Positions 25,696-34,758 are shown, counted from the stretch's first letter. The stretch is 55,092 nt of DNA from Elizabethkingia miricola (GCF_001675285.1 NZ_LSGQ01000008.1:1-55092); one strand, 5' to 3'. Numbers and translations are program-made. Notes: generated by a model not told the origin, from the letters alone.

Positions 25696-27426
25696 TTATT
25701 TAAATTCTATATAATTCAGATTGAAACCGCCTTTATCAAACTGAAGCTTTATTTTATCTGTTCCTTTGGCTATGTTTACATTTTTTACGGTTATCGTTTT
25801 CCATATCTGATCCCCACCTGTAGAAGGAAGCTCTGTTTGCACTATTTGCTGTCCTTTACTATTCGTTACGGATAACTGCCCTGCGCTGTTTGCATTTGCA
25901 TAGCGAATTTCCAGAGTATATTTTCCTGATTTCACACTTTTCAAAGTGAAGTTTAGCCACTCACCATCTTCAATTTTTCCTACATAATAACCATTGGAAA
26001 TTTTATCTTTATTACCGTAAATATCCACACCATCGTTTCTCATCTTATCTCCGGAGTTCCAGTTGACCTGTTCACCGGTATCTATACGATAGTTAATTGC
26101 ATCTTTGTCATAGTAAGCAGCATCAATCCTTCCCAAGTCATATTCCGTAGCAAATATTCTTCCCGGAATTGTATGGCTGGCATATGGTAATACTTCATTG
26201 CTTTTTATCTGACGGAACATAGCATCGATCACATCTCTTTTTACTTCTGTATTTTCGAATTTGTAATTGTCAGCTATCTGCATCATTGCTTTATAGGCAA
26301 ATTCCTTGGAAGGCTTTTCTCCTCCATTTTTCCAGTAATTTAGTAGCTTCTCATATTCCGGTGTTATCTTAACATTGGCTACTCCGGCAATATTGTCAAT
26401 CTTTTTCATAGGCCAGAAAGCCCATCCAATATTATTATTTTCCATAAGGCTTATGGCTTCCATAAACCATACATTAGAATTCTCGCCACTTTCTCCTAAC
26501 CAGATAGGTACGTTGTACTGATTACGATACTCCAACATCTGCTTAATAGAGTTTTGGTCATTCTTATTCCAGTATTTATGGAAACTTAGCACCAGATTAT
26601 TATCCCATAGCGGAAATATTCCTTTATAATTATTTCCCCAGCAGTTACCTTCAATTATAATCAAGTGCTTCTGATCTACGTCGCGAATTGCTTTTGTAAC
26701 ATCCACCATGAATTTCCTTAGTGGTGCATTAGATTCTTCATCGCAACCATTGAGGTTCTTTCCTGTAAATCCATAATTAGGTTCATTGATAATATCGTAC
26801 CCGCCAATCCAGGGACTATCTTTGTAACGTTCAGCAAGTTTTTTCCATAGTGCAACAGATTTTCTTTGATTTTCTTCACTCTCCCACAAAGACGGTTTTG
26901 ATTTATCATTATCCGAAATATTGACATCATTCCCCTGTCCTCCGGGTAAGGCATGCATATCCAGAAACAAGTATATCTTATTTTCTGCACACCATTTCAG
27001 AAGATTATCCGTCATACGGAAACCTTCTTCCAGCCAGGTATCCTTTCCTTTTACCTTCTCTTTCTCTATAGGTAAGGTATAAAGGTTATAATGCATTGGT
27101 AATCTTACAGAATTGAATCCCCAGGATTTTAGCGCATCTATATCTTTTTTAGTAATTCCGTTTTCCAGATACTTTTTATAAAATGCCTGCATACCATCCT
27201 CACCGACGAGTTCTGCTATTTTATTCTTTATCTGATACTGTGGACCTGCAAAATCCGCTGTTTTCAGCATATAGCCTTCCTGTAACATCCATCCTCCCAA
27301 ACCTAAACCTCTTAACAAAACATTCTCTCCTTTATCATTTACGATTTTTTGCCCTTCAGATTTCAACAATTGTGATGTCCCAAATTGAGACAATAAAAAA
27401 CAGGACGCAAGTATTACTCTTTTCAT
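25696..27426 (-). CDS. Secreted GH5 endo-beta-glucanase with CBM6-like domain
   Basis: A 576-residue secreted glycosidase (signal peptide MKRVILASCFLLSQFGTSQ). Residues about 30-360 form a GH5 TIM barrel: LRGLGLGGWM, FNSVRLPMHY, the acid/base glutamate E215 in DIINEPN and the nucleophile E312 in WLGESGE. A linker domain follows, and the last 130 residues look like a CBM6/35 carbohydrate-binding module (GEWLNFTL, KYTLEIRYANANSAGQL, KLQFDKGGFNLNYIEFK). The N-terminal features recall exo-/endo-beta-1,3 or 1,6-glucanases, so beta-glucan is the best guess; exact linkage is not readable. It diverges from the next lipoprotein gene. Confidence 0.88.
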   Translation of the reverse strand: MKRVILASCFLLSQFGTSQLLKSEGQKIVNDKGENVLLRGLGLGGWMLQEGYMLKTADFAGPQYQIKNKIAELVGEDGMQAFYKKYLENGITKKDIDALKSWGFNSVRLPMHYNLYTLPIEKEKVKGKDTWLEEGFRMTDNLLKWCAENKIYLFLDMHALPGGQGNDVNISDNDKSKPSLWESEENQRKSVALWKKLAERYKDSPWIGGYDIINEPNYGFTGKNLNGCDEESNAPLRKFMVDVTKAIRDVDQKHLIIIEGNCWGNNYKGIFPLWDNNLVLSFHKYWNKNDQNSIKQMLEYRNQYNVPIWLGESGENSNVWFMEAISLMENNNIGWAFWPMKKIDNIAGVANVKITPEYEKLLNYWKNGGEKPSKEFAYKAMMQIADNYKFENTEVKRDVIDAMFRQIKSNEVLPYASHTIPGRIFATEYDLGRIDAAYYDKDAINYRIDTGEQVNWNSGDKMRNDGVDIYGNKDKISNGYYVGKIEDGEWLNFTLKSVKSGKYTLEIRYANANSAGQLSVTNSKGQQIVQTELPSTGGDQIWKTITVKNVNIAKGTDKIKLQFDKGGFNLNYIEFK

Positions 27427-27698
27427 AGTGTTAATATTTTAAAAGTTAGATGATTATTTTGTTAGAACTGAATTATTATCTCACCAAAGATATTAAATAA
27501 AAATAAAAACTTTCTGAAAAATTTTAGAATACATCTGTTCTTTTTATATCAATAATAATTTTATGCTTTTTTTATTAAAACATATAAATTACACTAAAAA
27601 CACCACTAATTAAACAAAATATTCTTTAAAATAAAATAAATAACGCAAATATTAATATATTTTATATATTTATTACGAAATTTTTAAATTAAACTAAA

Positions 27699-28127
27699 AT
27701 GAAGAAAATTATTTTTTTAGCAATTACTGCAATAACAGTATTATCATTAAACAGCTGCGGCGTTATCTTTGGCGGTAGTAAGTATTCCGGCACCATCAAT
27801 GTTAAAGATCATCCAAATGCTGATATTTATGTAAATGGCAATAAACTGGGCACCGGGCAGGCAACAAAATTATTTCCCCGAAACAAACCATTAGTAGTGG
27901 AAGTAAAACAAAACGACTGTGAACCTAAAACCCAAACTTTTGACAAAGCATTCAGAACAGGAAATTTTATATTAACTGTTCTCGGATGGGGAATTATAGG
28001 CATTGGTGTAGATCTTGGCACTGGTGCATCTTATAAGCCGGATCATAATAACGATCCTAACATTAAAAAATTAAATGACAAAAATTATACATTCGATGTA
28101 GATTATTCGCAATGTAAGAAACCTTAA
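27699..28127 (+). CDS. PEGA-like lipoprotein
   Basis: A 142-residue lipoprotein with signal and lipobox MKKIIFLAITAITVLSLNSC (Cys20). The mature part begins with GVIFGGSKYSGTINVKDHPNADIYVNGNKLGTG, which resembles the PEGA beta-domain that often sits on surface proteins, then has a glycine-rich hydrophobic stretch (NFILTVLGWGIIGIGVDLGTGA, about 90-111) that may be a membrane-associated loop. Function unknown. It is divergent from the GH5 gene with a 272-base AT-rich region between, and convergent with the next gene. Confidence 0.8.
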   Translation: MKKIIFLAITAITVLSLNSCGVIFGGSKYSGTINVKDHPNADIYVNGNKLGTGQATKLFPRNKPLVVEVKQNDCEPKTQTFDKAFRTGNFILTVLGWGIIGIGVDLGTGASYKPDHNNDPNIKKLNDKNYTFDVDYSQCKKP

Positions 28128-28149
28128 TATCTGAGGACATTACAAACAA

Positions 28150-28176
28150 AAAGCTCCCGAAAATTTCGGGAGCTTT
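28150..28176. terminator. Bidirectional terminator
   Basis: Near-perfect palindrome with arms AAAGCTCCCGAAA (28150-28162) and TTTCGGGAGCTTT (28164-28176), between two convergent genes. Confidence 0.85.
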
Positions 28177-28180
28177 AATT

Positions 28181-28585
28181 TTATTTTGAATTAATTACTT
28201 TGTCTACAATATATACTGTATTTCCTCTCCAGGGAAGAACACCGTGATATTCTTTGTAATGCAGGTCAAAATATTTTCCGCTATTGGCTTCAAGTTGTTT
28301 AAAAACAGCTTCATCCTCTACCGAAAATTCAAATTCATAACTACTAATTCCGCTTCCGGTTTTAACTTTGCCGAAACCATCCTGAATAATTTTCCCTTCA
28401 TAGGTTTTGAAAATATTTCCTTTTTTTACTACATAATTAAGAGTTCCGGATTTTACTCCTTCTCCAAAAACAAAGTAGTATTTATAGTAAAACCATCCTC
28501 CAAAAACCAAAAGTAAAACCAGAACGACCCAGAAAATAACTTTTCCGAAGCCGCTTTTCTTTTTTTCATAGATTGTTTCAGACAT
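28181..28585 (-). CDS. Single-pass membrane protein, unknown
   Basis: A 134-residue protein with one N-terminal membrane helix (VIFWVVLVLLLVFGGWFYY, about 16-34) and a small beta-rich domain outside it (KSGTLNYVVKKGNIFKTYEGKII...YIVDKVI). Short proteins of this build recur in flavobacteria without known function. It lies 28 bases downstream of the acyl-CoA dehydrogenase stop position on the same strand, so it may be cotranscribed with that gene. Confidence 0.8.
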   Translation of the reverse strand: MSETIYEKKKSGFGKVIFWVVLVLLLVFGGWFYYKYYFVFGEGVKSGTLNYVVKKGNIFKTYEGKIIQDGFGKVKTGSGISSYEFEFSVEDEAVFKQLEANSGKYFDLHYKEYHGVLPWRGNTVYIVDKVINSK

Positions 28586-28612
28586 AATAGCAGAATTTAG
28601 TGTTTTATTTAA

Positions 28613-29752
28613 TTATTTAGCAATTGCTCTGGAAATTACGATTTTCTGAATTTCAGAAGTTCCTTCATAGATCTGAGTAATCTTAGCATCACGCATCATA
28701 CGCTCAACGTGATACTCTTTTACATATCCGTATCCACCGTGGATCTGTACTGCTTCAATCGTAGTATCCATAGCTGTTTTAGAAGCAAATAATTTTGCCA
28801 TAGCTCCACTTTCAGAGATATCTTTTCCAGCATCTTTTTCAACCGCAGCTTTAAAGCATAGCATTCTTGCAGCAGTAATGTTCACATGCATATCTGCTAA
28901 CTTAAACGCAACTGCCTGGTGATTGATAATTTCAGTTCCGAAAGCTTTTCTTTCTTTAGCATATTTCAGCGCTAGTTCATAAGCTCCGGAAGCAATACCT
29001 AAAGCCTGAGAAGCAATACCTATTCTACCACCGTTTAATACAGCCATTGCAAATTTGAAACCGAATCCGTCTTCACCAATTCTGTTTTCTTTAGGTACCT
29101 TTACATCGGTAAACATTAAAGAATGGGTATCACTTCCTCTGATTCCTAACTTATCTTCTTTTTTACCTACTATAAAACCTTCCCATCCTTTTTCTACGAT
29201 AAAAGCGTTGATACCTTTATGTCCTTTTTCCGGGTGAGTCTGTGCAATTACAATGTAATAAGTAGCATTATTACCATTTGTAATCCAGTTTTTAGTACCG
29301 TTCAGTAAATAGTAATCTCCTTTATCTTCTGCTGTAGTACTTTGTGATGTAGCGTCAGATCCCGCTTCAGGCTCAGATAAAGCAAAAGCACCAATCACCT
29401 CTCCTTTTGCTAAAGGTGTAAGGTATTTTATTTTTTGCTCTTCACTTGCGAAACGCTCTAATCCTGCGCATACCAAAGAGTTATTTACTGACATTACAAC
29501 AGCTGCGGAAGCATCGATCTTAGAGATCTCTTCCATTGCTAATACATAAGAAACACTGTCCATTCCTGCACCTCCGTATTTAGGATCTACCATCATACCC
29601 AGGAAGCCCATTTCCCCCATTTTCTTTACCTGCTCGGCCGGAAATTTTTGCTGATCATCTCTTTCAATTACTCCAGGTAAAAGTTCGTTCTGTGCAAAAT
29701 CTCTTGCTGCCTGCTGAATCATCAGTTGCTCTTCTGATAAATTAAAGTCCAT
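28613..29752 (-). CDS. Acyl-CoA dehydrogenase
   Basis: A 379-residue FAD enzyme of the short/medium or branched-chain acyl-CoA dehydrogenase type, first step of beta-oxidation or branched amino-acid breakdown. The family blocks GAFALSEPEAGSDATS, NGTKNWITNG, LGIRGSDTHSL and RKAFG are present; the catalytic glutamate is in YEGTSEIQ near residue 360, the position used by the butyryl-CoA dehydrogenase group. It diverges from the acyl-CoA synthetase, which supplies its kind of substrate. Confidence 0.93.
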   Translation of the reverse strand: MDFNLSEEQLMIQQAARDFAQNELLPGVIERDDQQKFPAEQVKKMGEMGFLGMMVDPKYGGAGMDSVSYVLAMEEISKIDASAAVVMSVNNSLVCAGLERFASEEQKIKYLTPLAKGEVIGAFALSEPEAGSDATSQSTTAEDKGDYYLLNGTKNWITNGNNATYYIVIAQTHPEKGHKGINAFIVEKGWEGFIVGKKEDKLGIRGSDTHSLMFTDVKVPKENRIGEDGFGFKFAMAVLNGGRIGIASQALGIASGAYELALKYAKERKAFGTEIINHQAVAFKLADMHVNITAARMLCFKAAVEKDAGKDISESGAMAKLFASKTAMDTTIEAVQIHGGYGYVKEYHVERMMRDAKITQIYEGTSEIQKIVISRAIAK

Positions 29753-29816
29753 ATTATTATTAAGTTATTTTTCGTAAAAATACAATTTTTTAAAAATCCG
29801 AAAAAGATTTTTATTT

Positions 29817-29846
29817 TTGATAGAAAGAATAAATATTTTATCTTTA
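29817..29846 (+). promoter_or_regulatory. Probable promoter of the acyl-CoA synthetase
   Basis: TTG (29817-29819), 19 bases, TATCTTTA (29839-29846), one base off the TAnnTTTG consensus and 27 bases before the ATG. Confidence 0.5.
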
Positions 29847-29873
29847 CGAAACTCACCTTAAAGTAATTTCAAT

Positions 29874-31640
29874 ATGTCCGCAAAAAGAATTTTCGATTTT
29901 GCCCATAAAGCATTAGAAAAATATCCAAAAGAGGATGCCTTCGCTACTAAAAAAAATGGCGAATGGATAAAAACCTCTACTTTACAATATATCACTCAGG
30001 CTAATAAAATATCAAGAGGTTTAATCAAACTGGGAATTAAACCCGGAGACAAAATTGGACTTATCTCTCACAATAACCGTACTGAATGGGCTATAATGGA
30101 CATCGGAATGTCCCAGATAGGTGTAATCAGTGTACCTGTATATCCTACTATCAGTGAAGAGGATTATGAATATATCTTTAATAATGCTGAAATAAAATAC
30201 TGCTTTGTTTCCGATAAAGAATTATACAATAAACTGATTTCTGTACAGCCAAAGATATCCAGCCTGATGGGAGTATTTGCATTTGATGATGTAAAAGGGG
30301 CTCCTAACTGGAAGGAAATTCTGGATCTGGGTGAAGATGACAGCACACAAACCGAAATTGAAGATATTGCCAATACCATTAAAACAGATGATATTGCTAC
30401 TTTGATTTATACATCCGGAACAACCGGACGTCCTAAAGGCGTTGCACTTACTCATGAAAATATCGTATCCAATGTATTGAATTCTAATCCCCGCATTCCT
30501 GAAGTTAAGATCGATTACAAAGAAATGAAGTGCCTTAGCTTCCTGCCTTTGTGCCACGTATTTGAAAGAATGCTGCTATACCTTTATCAGCATAATGGCT
30601 ACTCCATCTATTTTGCAGAAAGCATAGATAAAGTTGGAGATAATCTAAAAGAGGTAAAACCTCAGTTTATGACTGTAGTACCTCGTTTGGTGGAAAAAGT
30701 ATATGACAAAATCTATAATACGGGAGCTTCTGCCGGTGGCATGAAAACTAAGATTTTCCTTTGGGCTTTATCACTTGTTGAAGATTATGACCTTGGAAAA
30801 AACCTTGGTATAAAGGGATGGATCGCAGACAAACTGGTCTTTACCAAATGGAGAGAAGGTTTAGGCGGTAACATCGTGGCTTTGGTTTCTGGTTCCGCAG
30901 CTTTATCACCGAGATTAAACAGAATTTTCCACGGTGCAGGTATTCCAATTCTGGAAGGTTACGGATTGACAGAAACATCGCCTGTAATTGCAGTAAACAG
31001 CTTCAAACACAGAAAATTTGGTACTGTAGGCTGGCCAATTGAAAACGCCGAAGTAAAAATTGCTGAAGATGGAGAAATCCTTGTAAAAGGAACTTCGGTA
31101 TTCAAGGGTTATTACATGGATGAAGAAAAAACTAAGGAAGCTTTTACCGAAGACGGATACTTTAAAACCGGTGATATTGGATTTATTGACGATGAAGGAT
31201 TCCTAAAAATTACAGACCGTAAGAAAGAAATGTTCAAAACTTCGGGTGGTAAATATATTGCGCCGCAGGTTATAGAGAACAGCGCTAAAGCTTCTAAATT
31301 TATTGAACAGATTATGGTTATTGGCGACGGTGAAAAAATGCCGGCAGCCTTTATTCAGCCAGATTTCGAGTTCGTAAAAGCATGGGCTGAGAGAAAAGGA
31401 TTAAATATTGGTTCCTCTTATGCAGAGATTGCTGCAAATGAAGATGTAAAACAGCGTATCGCTCAGGAAATAGAAGCACTGAACAAACATCTTGGGAAAT
31501 GGGAACAGATTAAAAAATTTGAACTCACTCCTATTGTCTGGAGTATAGATGAAGGCTTGCTGACACCGACATTAAAGCTTAAACGTAAAATAATCAAAGA
31601 AAAGTTCATAGATTTATACAACAAAATCTACGAGCATTAA
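29874..31640 (+). CDS. Long-chain acyl-CoA synthetase (AMP-forming)
   Basis: A 588-residue ligase that activates fatty acids to acyl-AMP and then acyl-CoA. The P-loop motif is TLIYTSGTTGRPKG (176-189); the ATP/adenylate motif GYGLTETSP and FKTGDIGFIDDEGFLKITDRKK follow, and the probable catalytic lysine lies in TLKLKRK near the C-terminus. The linker and overall length match the ACSL/FAA group found in Bacteroidota. Placed opposite the acyl-CoA dehydrogenase, it suggests a fatty-acid use locus. Confidence 0.93.
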   Translation: MSAKRIFDFAHKALEKYPKEDAFATKKNGEWIKTSTLQYITQANKISRGLIKLGIKPGDKIGLISHNNRTEWAIMDIGMSQIGVISVPVYPTISEEDYEYIFNNAEIKYCFVSDKELYNKLISVQPKISSLMGVFAFDDVKGAPNWKEILDLGEDDSTQTEIEDIANTIKTDDIATLIYTSGTTGRPKGVALTHENIVSNVLNSNPRIPEVKIDYKEMKCLSFLPLCHVFERMLLYLYQHNGYSIYFAESIDKVGDNLKEVKPQFMTVVPRLVEKVYDKIYNTGASAGGMKTKIFLWALSLVEDYDLGKNLGIKGWIADKLVFTKWREGLGGNIVALVSGSAALSPRLNRIFHGAGIPILEGYGLTETSPVIAVNSFKHRKFGTVGWPIENAEVKIAEDGEILVKGTSVFKGYYMDEEKTKEAFTEDGYFKTGDIGFIDDEGFLKITDRKKEMFKTSGGKYIAPQVIENSAKASKFIEQIMVIGDGEKMPAAFIQPDFEFVKAWAERKGLNIGSSYAEIAANEDVKQRIAQEIEALNKHLGKWEQIKKFELTPIVWSIDEGLLTPTLKLKRKIIKEKFIDLYNKIYEH

Positions 31641-31649
31641 ATAAACAAA

Positions 31650-31679
31650 ATAAAAGCCGAAAAATTTTTCGGCTTTTAT
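31650..31679 (+). terminator. Intrinsic terminator after acyl-CoA synthetase
   Basis: Perfect palindrome, arms ATAAAAGCCGAAAAA (31650-31664) and TTTTTCGGCTTTTAT (31665-31679). Confidence 0.85.
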
Positions 31680-31696
31680 TTTATCAAAACTATACC

Positions 31697-33268
31697 ATGA
31701 AAAAAACGATCTTACTGCTATTATGCTTCTCAACCGGGAGCATATTTGCTCAATCTATAAAGCCAGGAAGCACATTCCAGCTACTGGGAACAAGAAGCTG
31801 GATACGGGTAAACCTTCCTGTACAAAAAGATACCAGCTCCAAACTGTATTGGTCTACAGAAAATAAAAAACCCGTGTCTCCCAATGCAACGATCAATAAC
31901 AGTGACACGTTCTACATACAGAATGTAAAACCGGAAACCTTGTATTATATATGGGCAGAAACTTCACAGGGATTACAAAAGCAAACCGTAAGAACTTCTA
32001 AAAAATGGACTTTAGATACTTCGGAATTAAGAGAATTAAATACCAATCCGAGCTCCGAAGCCGTTCCCCAAGGCATGAAAATTTTCTGGCAGGATGAGTT
32101 CAATGATAAACTTCTGAATAAAAATAAATGGACCACCAATTACTTCTCTTCTCTCAATTACACTTCGGAAGAATCTAAAAAAGAAATGTTAGCCGGTCAG
32201 CTGCCACAACCTGCATATACCCTCAACGGTAAATTTATCAATCTATATGTCAGTGATTCTCTTCCAAAACGGTCTTATAATCCAAAGGGAGGTCAAAAAA
32301 TTTCATCGATACAAACCTACGATTGGAAAAGCAGTGAAAATCTTTTAGACAATAGCCGTGGTGGTTATTTTGAAGTGAAGGTAAGACGAAACAGCAGCGG
32401 GAATCCAGAAGGTACCAATACAGCATTCTGGTTCGATTCGCCAGGCCCTGACTTACGCTATTATCTGGAACAGGGCACAAATCTGAACGGTACTGAAGGA
32501 ATAAGACCTAAAGGACAACTTTTTGAGATCGATGTATTTGAGTATCTCAATGCTCAGTTTGTACTTCATGGTCACGTAGACCAAAAAGGTGTTTTTCAGC
32601 GCAATCTTGCAACTCATATTGCCGAAGGCATTGATCATATCAACAAATGGGTAACACATGGTATTCTGTGGACGCCTACCAGCATCAAGCATTACATCAA
32701 CGGAAAACTGATTAAAGCTTATACCGACAAACATCAGATCTACTCTCCTAATCATTTTATGAATGTATTTCTGGGTAGCTACGGAGCCAAAGGACAGGTA
32801 AATATGGATGTTGACTATATTCGAGCCTATAACTGGCCATTTGAAAAAGGAAATGAACTTCCTAATCCCGGCTTCGAAGACAGCGGAAGTCTGATACCCT
32901 GGGAAGGAAATGGGACTTTAGCACCACAAAAAGGTATTAAAAACAGCACAGCAGCTTTACTGAATCCCGGAGAGAATATCGAACAATATGTTTATTTAAA
33001 TCACAGTACTTCTTATCAGCTGGAATTATCCGTTAAAAATAATGGTAATATAAAAGTTGATATTGATGATACAGCTCCTGTTTCCGGAGCGCTGTCTTCG
33101 ATTAGAAAATCAGAATTTACAGGAAGCAGTAATTATTCTAAACAACACATTGATTTCATTACCGGAAAAGACCAGGCCTACAATATGAAAACAATACGTA
33201 TTTCTGTAAAAAACACAGGCAATTCAGCGGTATTACTAGATGACATTACAATTAAAAAAATTAAATAA
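31697..33268 (+). CDS. Secreted GH16 beta-glucanase (laminarinase-like)
   Basis: A 523-residue secreted hydrolase (signal MKKTILLLLCFSTGSIFAQ). Residues about 20-105 form a fibronectin-like N-domain (SKLYWSTENKKPVSP, ETLYYIWAETS). The GH16 domain starts at IFWQDEFND (130); the catalytic motif EIDVFE has E277, D279 and E282. A C-terminal module (LPNPGFEDSGSLIPWEGNG to the end) resembles a CBM4/9-type sugar-binding jelly roll. No sorting domain of the type IX system is obvious. The substrate is inferred as a beta-1,3 or 1,3/1,4-glucan, in line with the GH5 enzyme 4 kb upstream. The ATG is 17 bases past a terminator. Confidence 0.86.
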   Translation: MKKTILLLLCFSTGSIFAQSIKPGSTFQLLGTRSWIRVNLPVQKDTSSKLYWSTENKKPVSPNATINNSDTFYIQNVKPETLYYIWAETSQGLQKQTVRTSKKWTLDTSELRELNTNPSSEAVPQGMKIFWQDEFNDKLLNKNKWTTNYFSSLNYTSEESKKEMLAGQLPQPAYTLNGKFINLYVSDSLPKRSYNPKGGQKISSIQTYDWKSSENLLDNSRGGYFEVKVRRNSSGNPEGTNTAFWFDSPGPDLRYYLEQGTNLNGTEGIRPKGQLFEIDVFEYLNAQFVLHGHVDQKGVFQRNLATHIAEGIDHINKWVTHGILWTPTSIKHYINGKLIKAYTDKHQIYSPNHFMNVFLGSYGAKGQVNMDVDYIRAYNWPFEKGNELPNPGFEDSGSLIPWEGNGTLAPQKGIKNSTAALLNPGENIEQYVYLNHSTSYQLELSVKNNGNIKVDIDDTAPVSGALSSIRKSEFTGSSNYSKQHIDFITGKDQAYNMKTIRISVKNTGNSAVLLDDITIKKIK

Positions 33269-33302
33269 TTATAGCTAAACTTCACAGACTTTAAAATTTC
33301 CT

Positions 33303-33983
33303 ATGAAAAAAATAGTTGTTCTCTCCGGAGCCGGCATCAGTGCTGAAAGCGGTATAAAAACTTTCAGAGACTCAAACGGGCTTTGGGAAAATCATAAAAT
33401 AGAAGATGTTGCGAGCCCTGAAGGTTTTGCCAGAAACCCTGAACTTGTACTGGAATTTTACAATTTGCGCAGGCGTCAGCTAAGCGAAGTTAATCCAAAT
33501 GAAGCTCACCATATTCTGGCCGAGCTTCAGAAAGATTTTGATGTACATATTATTACACAGAATGTAGATGATCTTCATGAGAGAGCCGGCTCCAAAAACA
33601 TTATACATTTACACGGAGAATTAAAAAAAGTAAGACCTGTAAATGATGAAGAAAGCATTGTACCATGGGAAGGTGATCTGAACCTGGGTGATCTGGATGA
33701 AAACGGAATTCAGCTTCGTCCACACATTGTTTGGTTTGGTGAGATGGTTCCGGAAATTGAAAATGCAGCTACTATAGCTTCTACTGCAGATATTTTGCTG
33801 GTAATCGGTACAAGTTTACAAGTATATCCGGCAGCATCACTGCTCCATTATGTTCCTGCGGGCTGTGAAATTTTTGTAATTGATCCACACCTCAGCCAGA
33901 ACGTTACAAACGAGAAAAATTTCTTTAAAACCTCAGCTACTGAAGGCATGAAATTATTCCGGGAAGCTCTCTACAAAAGATAA
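33303..33983 (+). CDS. cobB: NAD-dependent sirtuin deacylase, zinc-less type
   Basis: A 226-residue Sir2 protein that removes acyl groups from lysines with NAD+. Seen: VLSGAGISAESGIKTFRD (NAD pocket), the Y-x-x-R pair in FYNLRRRQ that class III (SIRT5-like) enzymes use to bind succinyl or malonyl groups, TQNVDDLHERAGS, and the catalytic His in IHLHGEL. The usual four zinc cysteines are absent: no cysteine occurs between HLHGEL and the LLVIGTS motif. Many bacterial desuccinylase-like sirtuins lack them too. Protein deacylase role inferred. Confidence 0.9.
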   Translation: MKKIVVLSGAGISAESGIKTFRDSNGLWENHKIEDVASPEGFARNPELVLEFYNLRRRQLSEVNPNEAHHILAELQKDFDVHIITQNVDDLHERAGSKNIIHLHGELKKVRPVNDEESIVPWEGDLNLGDLDENGIQLRPHIVWFGEMVPEIENAATIASTADILLVIGTSLQVYPAASLLHYVPAGCEIFVIDPHLSQNVTNEKNFFKTSATEGMKLFREALYKR

Positions 33984-34179
33984 GCAAAATATTTTTTTAT
34001 TGAATGCAGAGGAAAAAGCATTAACATGCTATATTCTAAAGATTCACAGAGCCACTAACATTGAGCAAAGTCTTCTCATCGCTATGCACTTGTGGCTCTA
34101 TGAATTTAAAGAGGTATATTTTCTAACAAACCTGTTTACTCAAAAATCCAGAAAGTTTTTATATTTCTGTATACTTAGA

Positions 34180-34291
34180 GCTTGTTTAAATTTTAATTAA
34201 AATAATGTTAGACTTCGACGAGCTCAGTCTGACACCTATAAATGTCACTCTGAGCTTGTCGAAGAGCAGTGATTATAAAATTTAAACAGGC
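34180..34291. repeat. MITE-like nested inverted repeat
   Basis: Outer arms GCTTGTTTAAATTTTA (34180-34195) and TAAAATTTAAACAGGC (34276-34291) pair with one mismatch in 16. Inside them lies a second 22-base inverted pair of family B (34213-34234 and 34243-34264), nearly perfect. The whole could fold as one long stem with a short top loop. No ORF inside. It looks like a non-autonomous element or a compound REP. Confidence 0.55.
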
Positions 34292-34344
34292 ACTTAATGA
34301 TCTAATTTATTACCATTAGGAATTTAAGAGTATTTAGATTCAAT

Positions 34345-34376
34345 TTGCTTTATACCCTTATATTTCGGTAATTTTG
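34345..34376 (+). promoter_or_regulatory. Promoter of the MmcQ-YggS-Crp operon
   Basis: TTG (34345-34347), 21 bases, TAATTTTG (34369-34376): a full match to the Bacteroidota consensus, 20 bases before the first ATG. Confidence 0.7.
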
Positions 34377-34395
34377 GTTATCAAATCTCTTTCTT

Positions 34396-34749
34396 ATGGA
34401 TATAGAAACTTTTAGAGAATACTGCCTGCAAATGACAGCCGTTACCGAGGATTTTCCTTTTGGTCCGGATACATTAGTTTTTAAAGTGGCAGATAAGATG
34501 TTTGCATTGTGTGGATTAGACAGTCTTGCATTCACTGTTAATCTGAAGTGCGATCCGGAACGGATTATCGATCTGCGGGAAGAGTATGATGATATACAGC
34601 CCGGTTATCACATGAATAAAAATCATTGGAATACTGTAAATTTTGAAGGAAAACTTCCCGAAAAATTTTTAAAAGAACTCATTCAGCATTCCTATGATCA
34701 GGTTGTAAAAGGTTTACCAAAGAAAAAAAGAGAAGAACTTTCATTATAA
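34396..34749 (+). CDS. MmcQ/YjbR-family protein
   Basis: A 117-residue protein of the YjbR/MmcQ fold (DUF419): YCLQMTAVTEDFPFGPDTLVFKVADKMFAL, CDPERIIDLREEYDDIQPGYHMNKNHWNTV, and a C-terminal helix with YDQVVKGLPKKKRE. Such proteins have a CyaY-like fold suggested to bind DNA, but no firm role is known. It heads a tight three-gene run with the YggS and Crp/Fnr genes (gaps 9 and 14 bases). Confidence 0.85.
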   Translation: MDIETFREYCLQMTAVTEDFPFGPDTLVFKVADKMFALCGLDSLAFTVNLKCDPERIIDLREEYDDIQPGYHMNKNHWNTVNFEGKLPEKFLKELIQHSYDQVVKGLPKKKREELSL

Positions 34750-34758
34750 ATATTCAAG

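Larger units (their letters stand above)
33984..34395. other. Non-coding spacer with nested repeats
   Basis: Downstream of the sirtuin gene I see no convincing gene; a 66-codon frame at 34000-34200 lacks a signal, domain or start context. The stretch has a GAGCCAC...GTGGCTC inverted repeat (about 34048-34114) and the 112-base nested inverted repeat at 34180-34291. The promoter of the next gene is at 34345-34376. Confidence 0.55.

Noticed and set aside
34000-34200. 66-codon plus-strand frame MNAEEKALTCYILKIHRA...
   Set aside because: No domain, signal or promoter; it overlaps a repeat edge and its composition is that of translated AT-rich spacer.
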